The notes: generated by a model not told the origin, from the sequence alone. A stretch of 64,000 nt of DNA from Hymenochaete sp. R1 (GCA_019400425.1 JAFREE010000012.1:272151-336150), one strand, 5' to 3'. Shown: positions 11,039 through 23,631, counted from the stretch's first letter. Program-made: numbers and translations.

Positions 11039-14000
11039 ATGGATATCTACACCTGTTCCTTCACGCATCCCCGTGTGCCCGCGACATCCCGCCTTCCGTC
11101 TTCCCTCGACTTCCCTAGCCCGTATGCGCTCCAGCCGCCCGGCTTTGGTGATCCCCAAGCCGCCGCAGACATTGACGCCGTCCAAAAAGTCGTTATGACC
11201 GCCTCCCAGACGCACGGCTGTCTCGTCTCATTCACCAAGGCTAACCATGGTCGTGGTTGGAATTTTTATTTGTCCGGGTCGTATCAGCAGGTGATGGGTG
11301 CCCGCGGGATGGTCCTCCGTGAATGCCCTGGCCAAGTGAGTCCGCGATTTCAAGAGTTCCGTGAAAAAAGAAATTTTTTGAAGAGGATTTCTGACAATGT
11401 CTCGCTCACGCACTTCCAGCACCGCGCGTCTATCCGCCTCTCCCGCTCCGAAATCTTAGACCTTCCGTCCTCAAGCCCGGCTGTCAAGCCCGAGGTCCGG
11501 GCCCGACTCGACGAGATTGCTGCGGAAACAAACGTTCGGATCGCGGTCGTCAACAGTCCGCAGTCATCCTCCCTTACGCCGCCTGACAGCATCGCGGCTG
11601 ACGGGAGCTGGGCAGGACTCGAGTCGGAACGAGTGTGTGAGTTGGCGATCAATGGGGGAGGGATTGATTCTGTGGATGTTGCAAAGGTTAGGCTGCTTGT
11701 GATGCTGGATGAGCTGGTAAGTCTTGGCATGCTTGGATCCAGAGACAGATTTCAAACTCAAACGAATGCTCCGTTTCACAGAATGGCTTGCATTCTGAGG
11801 CATGTGAGATAGACCATAAACTTCACGCCATTATAGCCGGCCGGAGGCGTGGAGCTATCCAGTCCATTCAGGAGGAAACGGCAACGAACATTTACTTCCC
11901 GTCGCCTCTCCAGGGAATGGTGGGCCCAGACCTCAGTCCCTCTCCTATCGGCACCGCACCCCGTCAGACCAACAACGTCATCTGGATCACAGGTGAATTC
12001 TTTGGTGTACAACGGGCAAGAGACATGCTCCAGAAGCTTGTCATGCAAAAAGGCAAGCAGACGGCGTCGAGGGATACGGCGATCTTGCCGCGCAAGCTCG
12101 ATTGGATGCTGACGGACCGTACGGACGACCTCAAAACGATTATGAGCGACAACGCGACATTCATTGAGTTCCCGCCTATCGGAAGTTCGACTAGCTTAAT
12201 CACCGTCTTTGGCGATAATAAAGTCAACATACAGCGTACTATTCGTTCTATTATGCAACTGGTACGTTCATCCCTACCCACAAAAAGATCCACAAAGCTT
12301 ATGTTCTTGGCGAACAGGCTTGCCAATACTACGTGGCGTCCCTCTGGCTTCTCCCAGTCCAATTCAACGTTCTTTTACCCCCATCGACCCTCAATCCGGC
12401 TCAAATGACGAACGTCCTTAAACAAATCTCCGATGCGTCCGGCGCGGAGATTGTGTTCAAGAGTATGTGCTTTGAAATGCACGGACTAGAGCACGAAGTT
12501 CGTAATGCCATCGCAGTTATCCTGGAACTTGATGCAATCAAGGTATATTTCGAACTTGTCGGCGTATTCTCGAAACTAACTTGTGGTTAAGGCATTCCAA
12601 CACGAGATTCGCTTCCAAATCGAGCTTGCTAATGAACACCGGGAATTCATCAGTGGAAAGAAAAACGGGAAGATTAACAAAATCATGCAGACGTCGACTG
12701 TCAAGATTAAGTTTGAAACATTCAACGAACACAACTTCCTCATCGACATTTCGAGTAACGACATCGGCGCTTTGCAAGGACTGAGTCTTCTACAGGAAGA
12801 GCTTCCTGCAGAAATCTCTTTCCATGTTCCTGAAGCGTATCACAAACGCATAATCGGCGTCGGCGGAAAGAGCATTCAGAGGATAATGAAAAAATGGGGT
12901 GTCTATGTGAAGTTTTCGAACGCGGAGGAATTCGCCGCCCTTGGTGGGTACCTAGATAATGAGGATAATGTGGTTGCGAGGACGCCGGCGAAGAATGCGA
13001 TGAATCTGGAAAATTTGAAACAAGCTGTTACGGAACTTGTTAATCCCAAGGTATCTAAGAGTTTTTTTTGTTGGCGCTGCCGCTGCTCACTAACACTGTC
13101 TGGCAGGACCGAGATTACGTGGTGGAGAAAATAATTATTCCTCGTAAGTATCAGAGGACATTAGCAGGAGAGAAAAGTATCTTTGTCCATGACATTGAAG
13201 GGAAGACGAACTGCAAGTTCCGATTCCCCGACAAGGAAACAGCGTCGGATATTGTATCAATATTCGGTCCAGAGTCGCAAGTACATATAGCCGCGACCAT
13301 GCTTCTCGTGAGTACGCACTTTTACAAGCACGCATGTCGAAGTTCACGTTATTTTCAGGATCACGTACCCTTCGAGGCAGAGATGGCGATTCCTCCGAGC
13401 GCTGATGTGGGCCGAGTCTGCTCCTCACCAGATTTCTTGGCCTTCTCCGAGCGTATAAAAAGAGACTTCCAAGTCTCCATCGTCCCGAGCGTCAAAAAAG
13501 CAGCAAACGGCTCACCCTCCGTCTCCCCGGGTGAATGCGCCATTAAGTTCATCTGCCAGCGCAGCAACAGCGATTTTCTCATCACAGCACGCGAGCACCT
13601 CGAGCAGTTCCTCGTCTCGCAGAACGTACCTGTGTACCCTACGTTCAAGACACACCGCCGCGCAGATTCGTTTGCGGAGTCGTTGCCGCACTTTGATAGC
13701 AAGCTTCTCTCTGCGGCGCATACGAATAAGTCGGCATCGTTCAGTCTGCCGTCGAGGCGACTGGCCGGAAATGTGCCTGCTGCACCTGAGGTGGCTTTGG
13801 ACAGGCGTTTGCGCATGGCGAGTTCGTCACCAGATGTCAAGGCACTCTTCGAAGGCCATAGTCGAGGGCATGTACACAGTCTCTCAGCCCAACACCAGTC
13901 CTCCTTCCTGTACAATATTGAACAAGAAGACCACACTGAGACAGATTCCGTGTACGATTCCCCATCAGTAGACCACTGGACTCCTCTTCCAAACATCGTA

Positions 14001-14544
14001 AGCATTTTTTCCCTTCGAGCCTTTTCAATCTGGCATTCCCTCTGATACTATCCTACAGAACAATCAACAGCCCATGCTACAAAACAGGCACAGCGCCACA
14101 GAGGAAAATCTCAAACGTGGCTCCGACTCGCTCCTCCAAGAGAAAATTAAAGAAAAGCTCCATAAGCCACGCTCGTTGCAAAATCGTGCGCAGTCGCTCG
14201 ACCTCACATTCCAGCTCTCGAGGATCACCGAGGCTGCCGCCGCAGGTGGATACGGCGGATACGGCGGTAACAACGGGGGAGGATATGGCGGTGGCGGGAG
14301 TGGAGGGCCAGACTCGCCGACGACTTCGTTGCCGGATGAGGAGGTGTCGAGGCCTACGTCGGCGACGGCACCGAGTTTCCCGAGCGTGTATGGTCCTCCT
14401 GGCGGCAGTGGACTGGGGATGAACATGGGCATGAGAGGTGGGAACGCGAGTGGATCGTTGTACTCGAGTGGGAGGTCGGCGAGAATTCTGGACGACGAGA
14501 GCGTCGAGGAGGTGAATCGCGTGATGCAGAATCTTGGATTGTAA
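11039..14544 (+). CDS. Multi-KH-domain RNA-binding protein
   Basis: Eight exons with introns at 11336-11419, 11717-11781, 12262-12317, 12543-12591, 13051-13106, 13308-13358 and 13998-14058. Removing them leaves exactly 1,028 codons (1,027 residues). Several KH-like modules can be seen. One has I-D-H-K-L-H-A-I-I-A-G-R-R-R-G-A-I. One has the canonical GxxG form IIGVGGKSIQRI. A divergent one follows VVEKIIIPRKYQRTLAGEK. The C-terminus carries a low-complexity Gly/Tyr stretch (GGYGGYGGNNGGGYGGGG) and a Ser/Gly/Pro-rich tail. Vigilin/BicC/Mug60-type KH proteins bind mRNA in the cytoplasm, and that role is inferred here from the fold. The ATG at 11039 follows a CT-rich leader. A GTG in the same frame at 11018 is not needed. 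It is convergent with VMA5. Confidence 0.85.
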
Positions 14545-15237
14545 GAAATTGTCGTCCTTCGTTCGTCGGAAGTGTAAGCCATAAGCACTGTGCTGGGCCT
14601 GGACTGCCTTTTTTAATGGCCTGGAAACGGGGTTTAGAACGATCTCAGTTGTAATGAACGTCTCCTCGGGTTCGAGTTAATTTCCGGGAAGGGACTTTGG
14701 ACGCTCCTTATTTTTTCTACTTCATTTTTTTCTTCCATTTCGCTTAACATCTGAACGGTACTTTTGTCTTTTGTCATTCGTATCTGTGTCTTTGCATACG
14801 CTTTCCCTTGACCTTTTTGTGTTTCGATTTCCGTATCACGACCACATCTCCTCACTCTCGTATTGTCACATCTGCCACACCTAGAAACGAACCACATCAC
14901 TTAAAAAGTCAACAACTGTCTCGGCTTTTCTTTCACATATGTTATCCGTTTTCGCGTTCGCCAGCCATATGTGATATGTCTGTGCATCTGAAAAGTGTTT
15001 GTGTTTTAAATCATATTTCGTCTTTTAACTTCTTTCACTCCCTTTTCTCTTAGTCGTCTTTCCTTTACCGTTTCCTGGAGAAATGAAAAACCGGAATTGA
15101 AAAAAAGGCGATAACGAAAGTCTTGAAAGTGCCAGAAATTTATGGTGTTAAGTGTAATAAAATTCGTCTGAACGTGGAAAAGGAGGCTCGGAAGTCCAAT
15201 GTAAATACAGAAGTTACTAGTAAAAGCCACCTCATCA
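14545..15237. other. Convergent 3' regions
   Basis: About 690 bases between the stop codons of two convergent genes. It is T-rich on the plus strand, with several T runs and an ataaaattc close to the minus-strand stop, consistent with opposed 3' UTRs. No RNA gene or ORF with a domain was seen. Confidence 0.45.
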
Positions 15238-16856
15238 TCAATCAACAATCCACGGCACGTCGTATACCACAAAGTCAAGGAACTCCTGTTCCATAAGCGT
15301 CTGGTATTCACCCAAGTACTCGTCCCCGTCTCCACCCGTCTTCTTCTTAGACCGCGTCCCATTCGAAAGAGGTGAAAGGTATTTGAAGTGCGCATTAAGC
15401 GTGGAGAGTAACTTGGACTGGGATTTGGGTTCAGGCTGTTATGGAGAGAATAAAGTACGGATAGTGATTAGAAGGTATAAAAAGTGCGTTTAAGTAACGA
15501 GAGGCGAACCAGAATAGTAAGGCCAAGATATTTGTCGTGCAGACCGTATCGTAAAACGCTCTCGACGAAAAGACGAAGGACTTTGAGATGTACGAGAAGT
15601 TGGAAAGCTTCGGAGAAGTTCGTTCGGGAGATTCGGAGCAGCTCGGTCTATTATTCGAAGGTCAAATCAGCGGATGATTCTGAGACTTATTAATGAGAAA
15701 CGAGATTACCCAGAGCTCCTTCTCTGTTGTGTCTGCAAGGTCCAGCTCTTGCTGATGTTTGGTCGCAAGCTCGTCCGTGTAAGTGAAGTCGCGTACGGAG
15801 AACCTTTACAACCATCCATCAGTACTAATACATCACTCTCATCACAAATACTCACTTATTTTCTCTGCACTTCTGCACAAACTCGTCTCGCACTCGCCTA
15901 AACACGACAACGCCGAATAACGAGTACTCGTCATCAGACGCGATCAAGTTCGATGACCGCGGTACTACCATGCTCGCGAGTTTTTCGTATTTTAAGCTCC
16001 AGTCTTTCTTAAGGTTACTAGAAGCCGCGTTAAGCGTAAACCTTTTGCTACACCAAGAAATATGACATACTTCGGAACAGCGACCAATACCGTTTCAAGA
16101 TATTCGGAGCCCTCGATAAAGTCGTCCTTTGATACGACGTCAACCAGGGACCTTACTGAAAGGTTCCCGCTGATTATTGAGCATTAAGCATATGCATAGC
16201 AATGTGCATACACGATGACATACGCTTGCTTCCTCTGCATTTGTAGTAACGAACCTTTCGCGATGTTGTAGTTATTAAGTTTTGCCTTCATGACATTATC
16301 AATTGAAGACATTTCCTATCGTTGAAAAACAAGCGCATATCCAATAAAATGCATACGTCAGTGCGAAAGAATAGGCTTCACAGGATCAGCTGTACACACC
16401 TTATTCAACGCATCGGTCAGTTCCTTCACGTTCTTTTCCACATTGTACCGCCCTTCGTTCCACCTCCAGTTGACGAGTAGATAATCATCGATTGGCCGCT
16501 CATCCACGACTACATGCTGTCTTAGCTTCTGTGACTCGTTATTGAGGAGGTTCCGTAGCGTGTCGACAATCTTCGCCACAACAGACGTGAAATAAACATC
16601 TTGCTTAGGGAGATCCTCAGACAGATTGATTAAGAGGTCAAGAGTTCCAGTCTGTTACGGCACTGCTTAGTGATTTATGAACTAGAGGTCTACGAGAAAA
16701 AGGTACCTTGAAAGATGGGATCCCAAACTCTGCTATGTTGCGCGCCGGGAAGGACCTAGACTGTTGTTGGAACTTGTTCCGTAACTCCTGCACGATACCT
16801 TCAGAGTCCCCATCTTGAGGCACAGCAAGCAGCCAAGTACTTTGTTCCGATGGCAT
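15238..16856 (-). CDS. VMA5: V-type proton ATPase subunit C
   Basis: Multi-exon minus-strand gene. The start [17 protein letters not shown] matches the conserved N-terminus of subunit C, which begins with a short strand holding a W/I-L-L/I-S-x-P motif. Downstream exons give FGIPSFK, then [18 protein letters not shown], then [16 protein letters not shown]. These correspond to the head and neck of Vma5 (yeast FKIPEFK and EYLENFQWQTRKF). The last exon ends [17 protein letters not shown] before the stop at 15238-15240, the position where the family closes with a Y-E-P-F-V-M-Y-like segment. Subunit C bridges the V1 stator to Vo and controls reversible assembly of the vacuolar proton pump. The ATG at 16856 is the first ATG in frame. 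It lies in tandem upstream of CSN6 on the same strand, separated by 280 bases. Confidence 0.88.
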
Positions 16857-17136
16857 AGATGGCAAAAAAAAGAGGGTGAAGATGGGGTGGAGGTACCAAG
16901 TAAAGCTCGGTCAAAGTGAGGGGTAAGCTGAAGCCTGAGCTTGTGGCGTAAAGGCCATGACTTTACACGTGATCTTTCCCAAATCCCAAAGAATAAGAAT
17001 CAGGAATCTTAAGGAGTACATTTCTGGCATTTTGGGGAAAAAACCAATTGCACTCTCGCATTGTACATCTCTATTTGTACTATTGATATAACAGCGTAGA
17101 TGAGACATGCAATGCCTACGAGCAGCTACAGGCACA

Positions 17137-18557
17137 TTAGAAAAAGCCTTGGTCAAAGCCCCCTCCACCCATCATACCCATCCGACCTGGCCCCATCCCT
17201 CGTTTTCGTATTCTGTCGGGTCCTCTGTCTCCTGAAGGTGCAAGCATAACGTTGTATTTATCCACAACCTGGAAGAAGGAACTTAAAAAATGCAAATAAT
17301 TAAAAGTCAATAGACGAACATCATTAAGCGCATTTGTAGTGCTTGTAAGCGCGGAGAGGAAGGAGGTCAGTTGTACGTCTTCATATTCCTGTAAGAGTCC
17401 CATCAAATCCGGCTTCCTGCATTCTGAAGAAAGTAATAGCGCACTTGATCAAACTCTGCTCTAAACGATGGGTGTTCCATGGCCGGTAATGTCGCAATCA
17501 GAGCCGATAAAGATCGTAGAGCAACATGGTCGGCGGAGATTGATCCTGTAACGAAATGTTCATTTGAGATGGAGAAAAGGTGTAACGGAAAAATGTTTAT
17601 GGACCTTGTACCACTCCAGACACGTATTCGACGAGGAGCTGTATGCGGTCGTAGAGCATCTTTACAGCAGCGCGCTGCGTTTGTAAATGAGATTCCACTT
17701 CGTTTCAAGGGCCTCAGCAATGTCAGCATATAAAAATACGCCAAGGCTTTACTCACAGCTCGTACCCCCTTCCCCTCCTTTCGCAGTCCAATCGACCGCT
17801 ATCCGTTCCGCCTCTCCGGTCTCTATGGCGTAATTTGCTTCGATGTAGACGTTGCGCGTTGCGTTATCTCTAATTTCGACGGTCGGTTCGTATGCTTTGA
17901 TAGGTAAGGTGTGGCCAGCATCTGAAGTCGCCGCATCAGGTTGGAGTATCAATAGTAACGGGGTGGCCGTATATTCGACGAGCTGTTGCGGGGTTCCATC
18001 ACCATTTCCAAAATTACGACGTCAGATACTGACCTGTTCGTGTAATACTACGTGCTGGGCATTTGCCTCTTGCGCCACCGTGTACCATCCAATGAATTCT
18101 AGCGAAGGGAAAACCTGTTTGTCTGAACTTGCCTTGATCAGCTAGGTTTTACGGCGGATAAAAGGTCACTCACATTGTTCTTTCCGTGACACGAAAAACC
18201 CATGATCAATCTTGTCATGCGAACCATCATCCATACAAAGCTCAAACGAGTTCACGATTTCAACGTCTCGCCCGTTCTGAGTACCGAGTAGGGCACCAAT
18301 GACTACCAATCAGTGAGCATATATGGACAATCATGCACAACACAGCATACCAAAGGGCTTGTCTTCGCTCTTTTGAAGCCGTAAACGTGTCAGGTGTTCA
18401 GAGATGTTTAAGATAGGTAGAGGATGCCTTTGAATTGCGTGTGAGTCTGTAGAATGAGATTGTAAATTAGAGTGATCTCTCACAAACTCAAAGACAAAGC
18501 AGACATGGTTGAAGATGGTAGGACCACCGTTTGATCATCCGTCTCCATGCTGCTCAT
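17137..18557 (-). CDS. CSN6: COP9 signalosome subunit 6 (MPN- protein)
   Basis: Multi-exon gene. Exon 1 encodes MSSMETDDQTVVLPSSTM and splices at 18428-18483 so that the frame reads SLSLHPLPILNISEHL, the CSN6 MPN signature (human L-H-P-L-V-I-L-N-I-S-D-H). Further exons give VIGALLGTQNGRDVEIVNSF and F-I-G-W-Y-T. The usual JAMM H-x-H after G-W-Y is absent, as expected for this catalytically inactive MPN subunit that pairs with CSN5. The C-terminal helical part (VALRSLSALIATLP, LTSTTNALNDLVDKYN) is the region that enters the CSN helical bundle. The tail is Gly/Met/Arg-rich. The complex deneddylates cullin-RING ligases. The start codon faces ALG10 across 177 bases. Confidence 0.88.
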
Positions 18558-18734
18558 GTTGGATCCCAGAGGTATTTTGGTGGGGGCGGGAGAAGAAGTA
18601 CTAGTAAGTCTCGAGCTGAGGCTCAGCAGAGAGACGCGTTGCGGCGTCGATGACCCATTGCGTCGATCTCCCGTCTGTAGTATCGCGTTGAACTCGACGT
18701 GTCTCCTCCGAGCCATCGTTCTCCAAGGTGCACC
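18558..18734. promoter_or_regulatory. Divergent promoter CSN6 / ALG10
   Basis: 177 bases separate the two opposed ATGs, so both transcripts must start here or overlap. The plus strand has no TATA element that I recognise. Confidence 0.5.
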
Positions 18735-20538
18735 ATGTCGAATGCAATATTTTATTTTGCATTCTGTGCCGCAAATGTGCTGATTCTCAAGGAAGTCAAT
18801 ATCATCGTATCGGAGCCATACATGGTGAGCGTGCCCGATGTTCAGAAAGCTATAACGAAAGTCAACTATTGCTTCTAGGATGAACCGTTCCATGTTCCGC
18901 AAGCACAGGCGTATTGCAGAGGCGAGTGGTCGACGTGGGACCCTAAAATCACCACTCCCCCGGGCCTGTATGTTTCGCTATACTATAATCTGTCCAGACA
19001 TGCTAATGATAATGCAACATCAAGTTACTTTCTGAGTGTCCTGCTCAGTAAGATATTTGTCTTCAGATGCAACCTATCCATTCTACGCCTATCATCTCTC
19101 CTCTGCCTCTTGGCACTTCCGCTAGTATTGACCAGACTTATAAGCATTCAACGTCATGTGCGACCACCTCGTGAATTTTTCTCGCTGAATCCAGATGCGA
19201 TAGCAATGTCTCTTTTCCCTATTGCTTGGTTCTTTGGCTTCCTTTACTATACAGATGTCCCTAGTCTTTTCTTTGTCCTCGCAACGGTTCTCGCTGCCCA
19301 GGAAGGCCGGCATACTATGTCTGCGATAGTGAGTCGTATATATTGCAAAAGTATCAAAGCTGAACGAGCTGTAGTTAGGCTTCGTGAGTTGCACTTTCAG
19401 ACAAACAAACATTCTCTGGGTTCTGTATGCTTTTGTGTACAGCCAGCTTAGAACACTGAGTTTCGATCACATTCGTTCTGAGAAACCATCGGCATTACTC
19501 CACGACCCACCTGCACTTGAGGCCAAACCATGTGAGTTACAATATGTAACCTTCAGAATTTTGTTACTCATAATTACCGTAGCGGACTGGATTAGGATCA
19601 TAACAACCGTGCCTAACGTCATAAAAGAAGTTATCCCTCCATCAGTTCCATATATTATAGACGCGCTCCTATTTGCAAGTTTCGTATACTGGAACGGTGG
19701 GATAGTGCTTGGTTAGTAAATTATTGTACCGATTATTGTGACCAAAATCGCAATAACTCTTTTTAGGTGACAAGTCAAACCATGTTCCTGTATTGCATGT
19801 TCCACAACTGTACTACTTTATTGGATTCGCGACAGCATTTGGATGGCCCGCGCTTCTTTCTGGACCAAGAGGCCCAGTAGGACTTATCAAAGAAGTCACT
19901 GCACGAATGTTCAGCACCAAAATGTAAGACTTGCTTAACTAGTTTCCCCGATAAATGATTGACTCTGTTTAAGGCGCACTTTGATTACTATTATTGCTAC
20001 AACGTTCGTCGCGTTGACAGTGCATTTCTTCACGTAAGCTTGTCCATTACTACCAAAGATCTTTTCAAAAACGGTAACATGCTCTAAGTATCCACCATCC
20101 ATTCCTCTTGTCGGATAATCGGCACTACACGTTCTACGTCTGGCGTCGAATCTTCCGCTTTCATTTCCTTGTCCCATACCTTCTGTCGCCTCTATACGTT
20201 GCTTTTGCATGGGCATGGTTTATCCGAGTCGGTGAATCTATTTCATTTCTTGCTCAACAATTACAGAGATTAAAAGAAATTGAATTCGGACAGGCAAAGA
20301 ACAAACACTTCTGCAAACGCTTGCTTTACCCATCTTCGTTGCACCTTCTCTACTCTTGACCCCGCTTCTGGAACCGAGATATTTCTTGGTCCCGTATATT
20401 TTGCTCCGCTCGCAAGTATCAGATATGCCAGAATGGGCGGTCTGGGTAGAAGCTGGATGGTACGCTGCGATAAACTGGGGTACTATGTATGTGTTTTTGT
20501 ATATGGATCGGGAGAATGTCGGTCGTTTCATGTGGTAG
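18735..20538 (+). CDS. ALG10: Dol-P-Glc:Glc2Man9GlcNAc2-PP-Dol alpha-1,2-glucosyltransferase
   Basis: Multi-exon gene. Exon 1 (18735-18824) encodes a first membrane segment starting MSNAIFYFAFCAANVLIL. After the intron at 18825-18878 the lumenal loop reads DEPFHVPQAQAYC and then WDPKITTPPGLY, the hallmark Alg10 catalytic loop. Later hydrophobic segments include the stretch around F-L-Y-Y-T-D-V-P-S-L-F-F-V. The C-terminus ends V-G-R-F-M-W at 20538. Alg10 adds the third and last glucose to the dolichol-linked oligosaccharide in the ER lumen, before oligosaccharyltransferase transfer. At least eight short introns break the gene. Internal borders beyond the first two are approximate. Confidence 0.9.
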
Positions 20539-20905
20539 TTGAACCAGATCCAATCATTTTGCCCTTCGCGTTGGGTACGTAAAATAAATTTTCTTTTGAC
20601 CACCCTCATGATAACAAAGTAAGCTGGTCCAGTGGCCCAAAAAGCAATGCAATGAAAAATAGAGACGGAATGTATGAAAATGAATTTAGCCGCGAACATG
20701 TGACGTAAACCTTAAGCGAGACTAGCGAGCGCGTCGCGTTGTTGCTGATGGCTGCTGGCTGCAGCTTGCCAACTCAAACTCAACTTCGATCCGCACGGTG
20801 AACACATCTCATCCCCCGGGCATACTGCCTCACGGTACGCATGCTAAGCCGCATAGCTCAGCGTTTACTCAGCGTGTATCTCTTCACATTTAGCTACACT
20901 CGAAG
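20539..20905. other. Intergenic between ALG10 and the Ser-rich gene
   Basis: About 370 bases with no supported gene. It probably holds the ALG10 3' UTR (tacgtaaaataaat near 20576) and the promoter of the next plus-strand gene. Confidence 0.4.
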
Positions 20906-23236
20906 ATGGCAACTGTGCCAAACAAAGGTCAGGATGCGGCTAAAGGCGCGAAACGAACGTCACGGACCTCGATTCGTCACTCGCTCAATCTTGCCTCGGT
21001 GGGAAAGGCTCTCGCAGATGTGATTCATAAAGAAGGAAAGGATGTTAAGGAGTCACCGCAAAAGAAGAACCCTGCGCGACGATCTTCAACGTCGACTCTC
21101 AGCTCAAAGGACATCGCTGCGAGGCGTGCGAGCACTATCGGCATCGGAAGACCTTCGAAGGGCTTGGAAACCGTTGTTGAGGGTCAAACCAAGAGTATTG
21201 CATTTCCTGCACAGTCTGCTGTCACACAAGTAAGGAGGACGAGTGGCACGTTACAGAAGGCCAACAGGACATCCGTCGACGAAACCGGATCCAAGGTCAC
21301 GCTATCGACTGTGAATGCAATTGCACCCCAATCTGCCCCTGTCAACAGTCGCACTGCTGCCTCGCTGCGACCCCGCAAAACAGGAACGAATTCTGCACTC
21401 CCTAAATATCGACCCAAATCGGTCATCGTCGAAGGCTCAGCCAAAGAATCCGTCTCATCCATTCGCTTTGCAACGCGCAGCAAGCACGTCAGCTCGGACG
21501 ACGAAAAGGACAGCCAAAGCACCAGCTCGAACGGTTTAAAAGGAATGCCTTTGATTAAAGACAAATCGAACAGAGCCAACGACTCTATCCCTCGTCGGAC
21601 TTCCAAGTCGAGCACGACCAGCTCCATCTCGAGCTTCAGTAGCTTCAGACCCCCGCAACCTACGAAAGGCAAGGACGAGAAGAGTTTCTCTGTGACCAGC
21701 ACTCCTCCTCGACCAAAGAAGACTCAGAAACAGGAGAAAAATTCTTCGCCGCAGGTAAAGAAGACCGGACTACCGAGACCCTCTCGGGCCGATTCCCCGC
21801 AACCGAAGTCTTCCAATGCCAGTCCTCGGACACCAACATCAATTCGGAGTGCCGCTTCGCGACTTCTCGGTGGTAAGAAGGACGGCCGTGAAAGTCCAAG
21901 TCCTCTCCGAGCATCATCCAATGCCAACAACTCGAAGAAGGACAAAGCCCCTGTAAATAAGGGCTCGACTCACTCGGAAAGCAACCAGAATACTCCGACC
22001 GCGTCCGACATTCCCAAGATGCAATATATGGCAGATACGAGCATTGACGATATTGAGCTTATGCTCGCAGCAGCATCACCCTCCGCCCCAACGCCATCAA
22101 TGGCTAGATTTGGAGGGTCGTTTCGTCTTCATGGACCTCCAGAGACACCCTCACGTTTTTCTCTCAACCACAATTCTGTCCTTGATCTTTCTTTGCCTCC
22201 TCCAGGGGCGCTCCCATCTCCAACTCCGAGCACCCTTGGTGTTCCCCAATCTTCACGGAGGTCGTCCCCCAGTAAGCGATCAACGGTAGAAAGGACGTCG
22301 ATGGCGAATTGGCAAGCCCTTGCAGACCTCTCCCTCGAGATAAATGCGGACGAGCTGCAAGGCGGCTTACTCAAAGAACTGGACCTTCCTTCGACTCCGG
22401 CAGGGCTCGTATCACCAAGTCCCAGCATGATGCGAGTTGAGTCCGATGAATTCCGGAGCCCGACGCCTTTGAACCTCCCTTCTCCTAATAAATATACATC
22501 CATTTCTCAAATGCTCCTTCCTAACATGACCCCGTCGCCCGGTCAACGGAGTATGTACCTCAGCAGCAGTTACAGCGGTGGAAAGCTGGACAGCACACCC
22601 ACTAATGACTCTGCTACCGTGACTTTACTGAAACTACAATTGACGTCTGCGGAGACTACGGCAAAAGAGCGTTTGGTACAGATATCACGTCTCGAGGAAC
22701 AAGTTCGCGTTCTTAAAGAGTCTCGTCAGCGAGACGAACGCGAGCTCATCACGCATGTTAACGAGCTCGAGGAAAAGCTGCGTGAAACTCTCACCTCCCG
22801 CGATCGTGAGCGTCGACTCGCCAGTACCTACTCAGGTAGTGACATTTCCGAATCCTCCTCCGAATCCTCGGATGACGAGGAAGAACATACCGTCTGCCGG
22901 AACACGATGGCGGACCATATGAAGCAAGCGGAAGCCGAGCGCCAACAAGCCATTTCGGACGCCCTTTCGAACTTTGCAGAAAGGGAACGCGCTGAACGGA
23001 TTCGTGTAGTACAGGAGGAGCAGAGGAAGCAACAGGTTGCGGTGTCACTTCGCGATGCACAACAACAATGGAAGGTGGTACATGAGATCGCCGATAGTGA
23101 GCTGGAGGTGATCAGATCAAACAGGGACACGCTGGCCGTGTTGCGCGCAAGTCTTGATTTCTTCGAGGCGCAGGTACATATCAGTGCGAGAGTCCGCATT
23201 CCTCCAACCACTGCCGCACGATTCAATTTAGCTTGA
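20906..23236 (+). CDS. Ser/Pro-rich coiled-coil protein, function unknown
   Basis: A continuous 776-residue frame beginning MATVPNKGQDAAKG. I do not recognise the family. Residues ~1-500 are basic and dominated by Ser, Thr, Pro, Lys and Arg, with many S-P and T-P sites, so probably disordered and phosphorylated. A more conserved-looking patch is N-W-Q-A-L-A-D-L-S-L-E-I-N-A-D-E-L. Residues ~570-765 are heptad-rich and predicted coiled coil (LEEQVRVLKESRQRDERE, then NELEEKLRE). An acidic Ser cluster (SESSSESSDDEEE) interrupts it. A gtacat donor at 23173 with an atttag acceptor just before the stop may replace the last ~20 residues. Basic disordered N-terminus plus C-terminal coiled coil is seen in cytoskeletal or septum scaffolds, but that is only analogy. 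Confidence 0.8.
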   Translation: MATVPNKGQDAAKGAKRTSRTSIRHSLNLASVGKALADVIHKEGKDVKESPQKKNPARRSSTSTLSSKDIAARRASTIGIGRPSKGLETVVEGQTKSIAFPAQSAVTQVRRTSGTLQKANRTSVDETGSKVTLSTVNAIAPQSAPVNSRTAASLRPRKTGTNSALPKYRPKSVIVEGSAKESVSSIRFATRSKHVSSDDEKDSQSTSSNGLKGMPLIKDKSNRANDSIPRRTSKSSTTSSISSFSSFRPPQPTKGKDEKSFSVTSTPPRPKKTQKQEKNSSPQVKKTGLPRPSRADSPQPKSSNASPRTPTSIRSAASRLLGGKKDGRESPSPLRASSNANNSKKDKAPVNKGSTHSESNQNTPTASDIPKMQYMADTSIDDIELMLAAASPSAPTPSMARFGGSFRLHGPPETPSRFSLNHNSVLDLSLPPPGALPSPTPSTLGVPQSSRRSSPSKRSTVERTSMANWQALADLSLEINADELQGGLLKELDLPSTPAGLVSPSPSMMRVESDEFRSPTPLNLPSPNKYTSISQMLLPNMTPSPGQRSMYLSSSYSGGKLDSTPTNDSATVTLLKLQLTSAETTAKERLVQISRLEEQVRVLKESRQRDERELITHVNELEEKLRETLTSRDRERRLASTYSGSDISESSSESSDDEEEHTVCRNTMADHMKQAEAERQQAISDALSNFAERERAERIRVVQEEQRKQQVAVSLRDAQQQWKVVHEIADSELEVIRSNRDTLAVLRASLDFFEAQVHISARVRIPPTTAARFNLA

Positions 23237-23631
23237 AACTTGAAATATTGACCCCAAGCTCCTAATTTTTTTTGACCACTCGTTCGTTCGTTCGATTTTT
23301 GCACCCATCCCTATCACGCGTATTTACGACTCCTCGATGTGCATGTGTACATATGTAAATGTATCTTTACCTTGATGTTTAGTTCGAATTTCCTGCTCTC
23401 GTTTTTCCATCTGATGTTCTGTTCTTGTCATTCGCGTCTTCAGTTTACGCCTTTCGTTCGCTTTGCAATTTGAAGTGCCTCCTTGATGGCTTTACGATTA
23501 TGATCCATCACGATGAAAGAGCATACAAATAATGTATAATACATGTGCAGCAGATGAACTAGGTCTAATAATTATGATGCGTAGACATTCCAGTGTTACA
23601 TAATTGAGTCAACAACGAGCGAGATTAGAAA
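23237..23631. other. Convergent 3' regions
   Basis: About 395 bases between the stops of two convergent genes. It is T-rich with ttcgttcgttcg repeats near 23281-23294. Nothing else is recognised. Confidence 0.4.

Noticed and set aside
22129..22503. Antisense ORF inside the Ser-rich protein gene
   Set aside because: One of many shadows of a GC-balanced, Ser-rich coding region. No independent signal.
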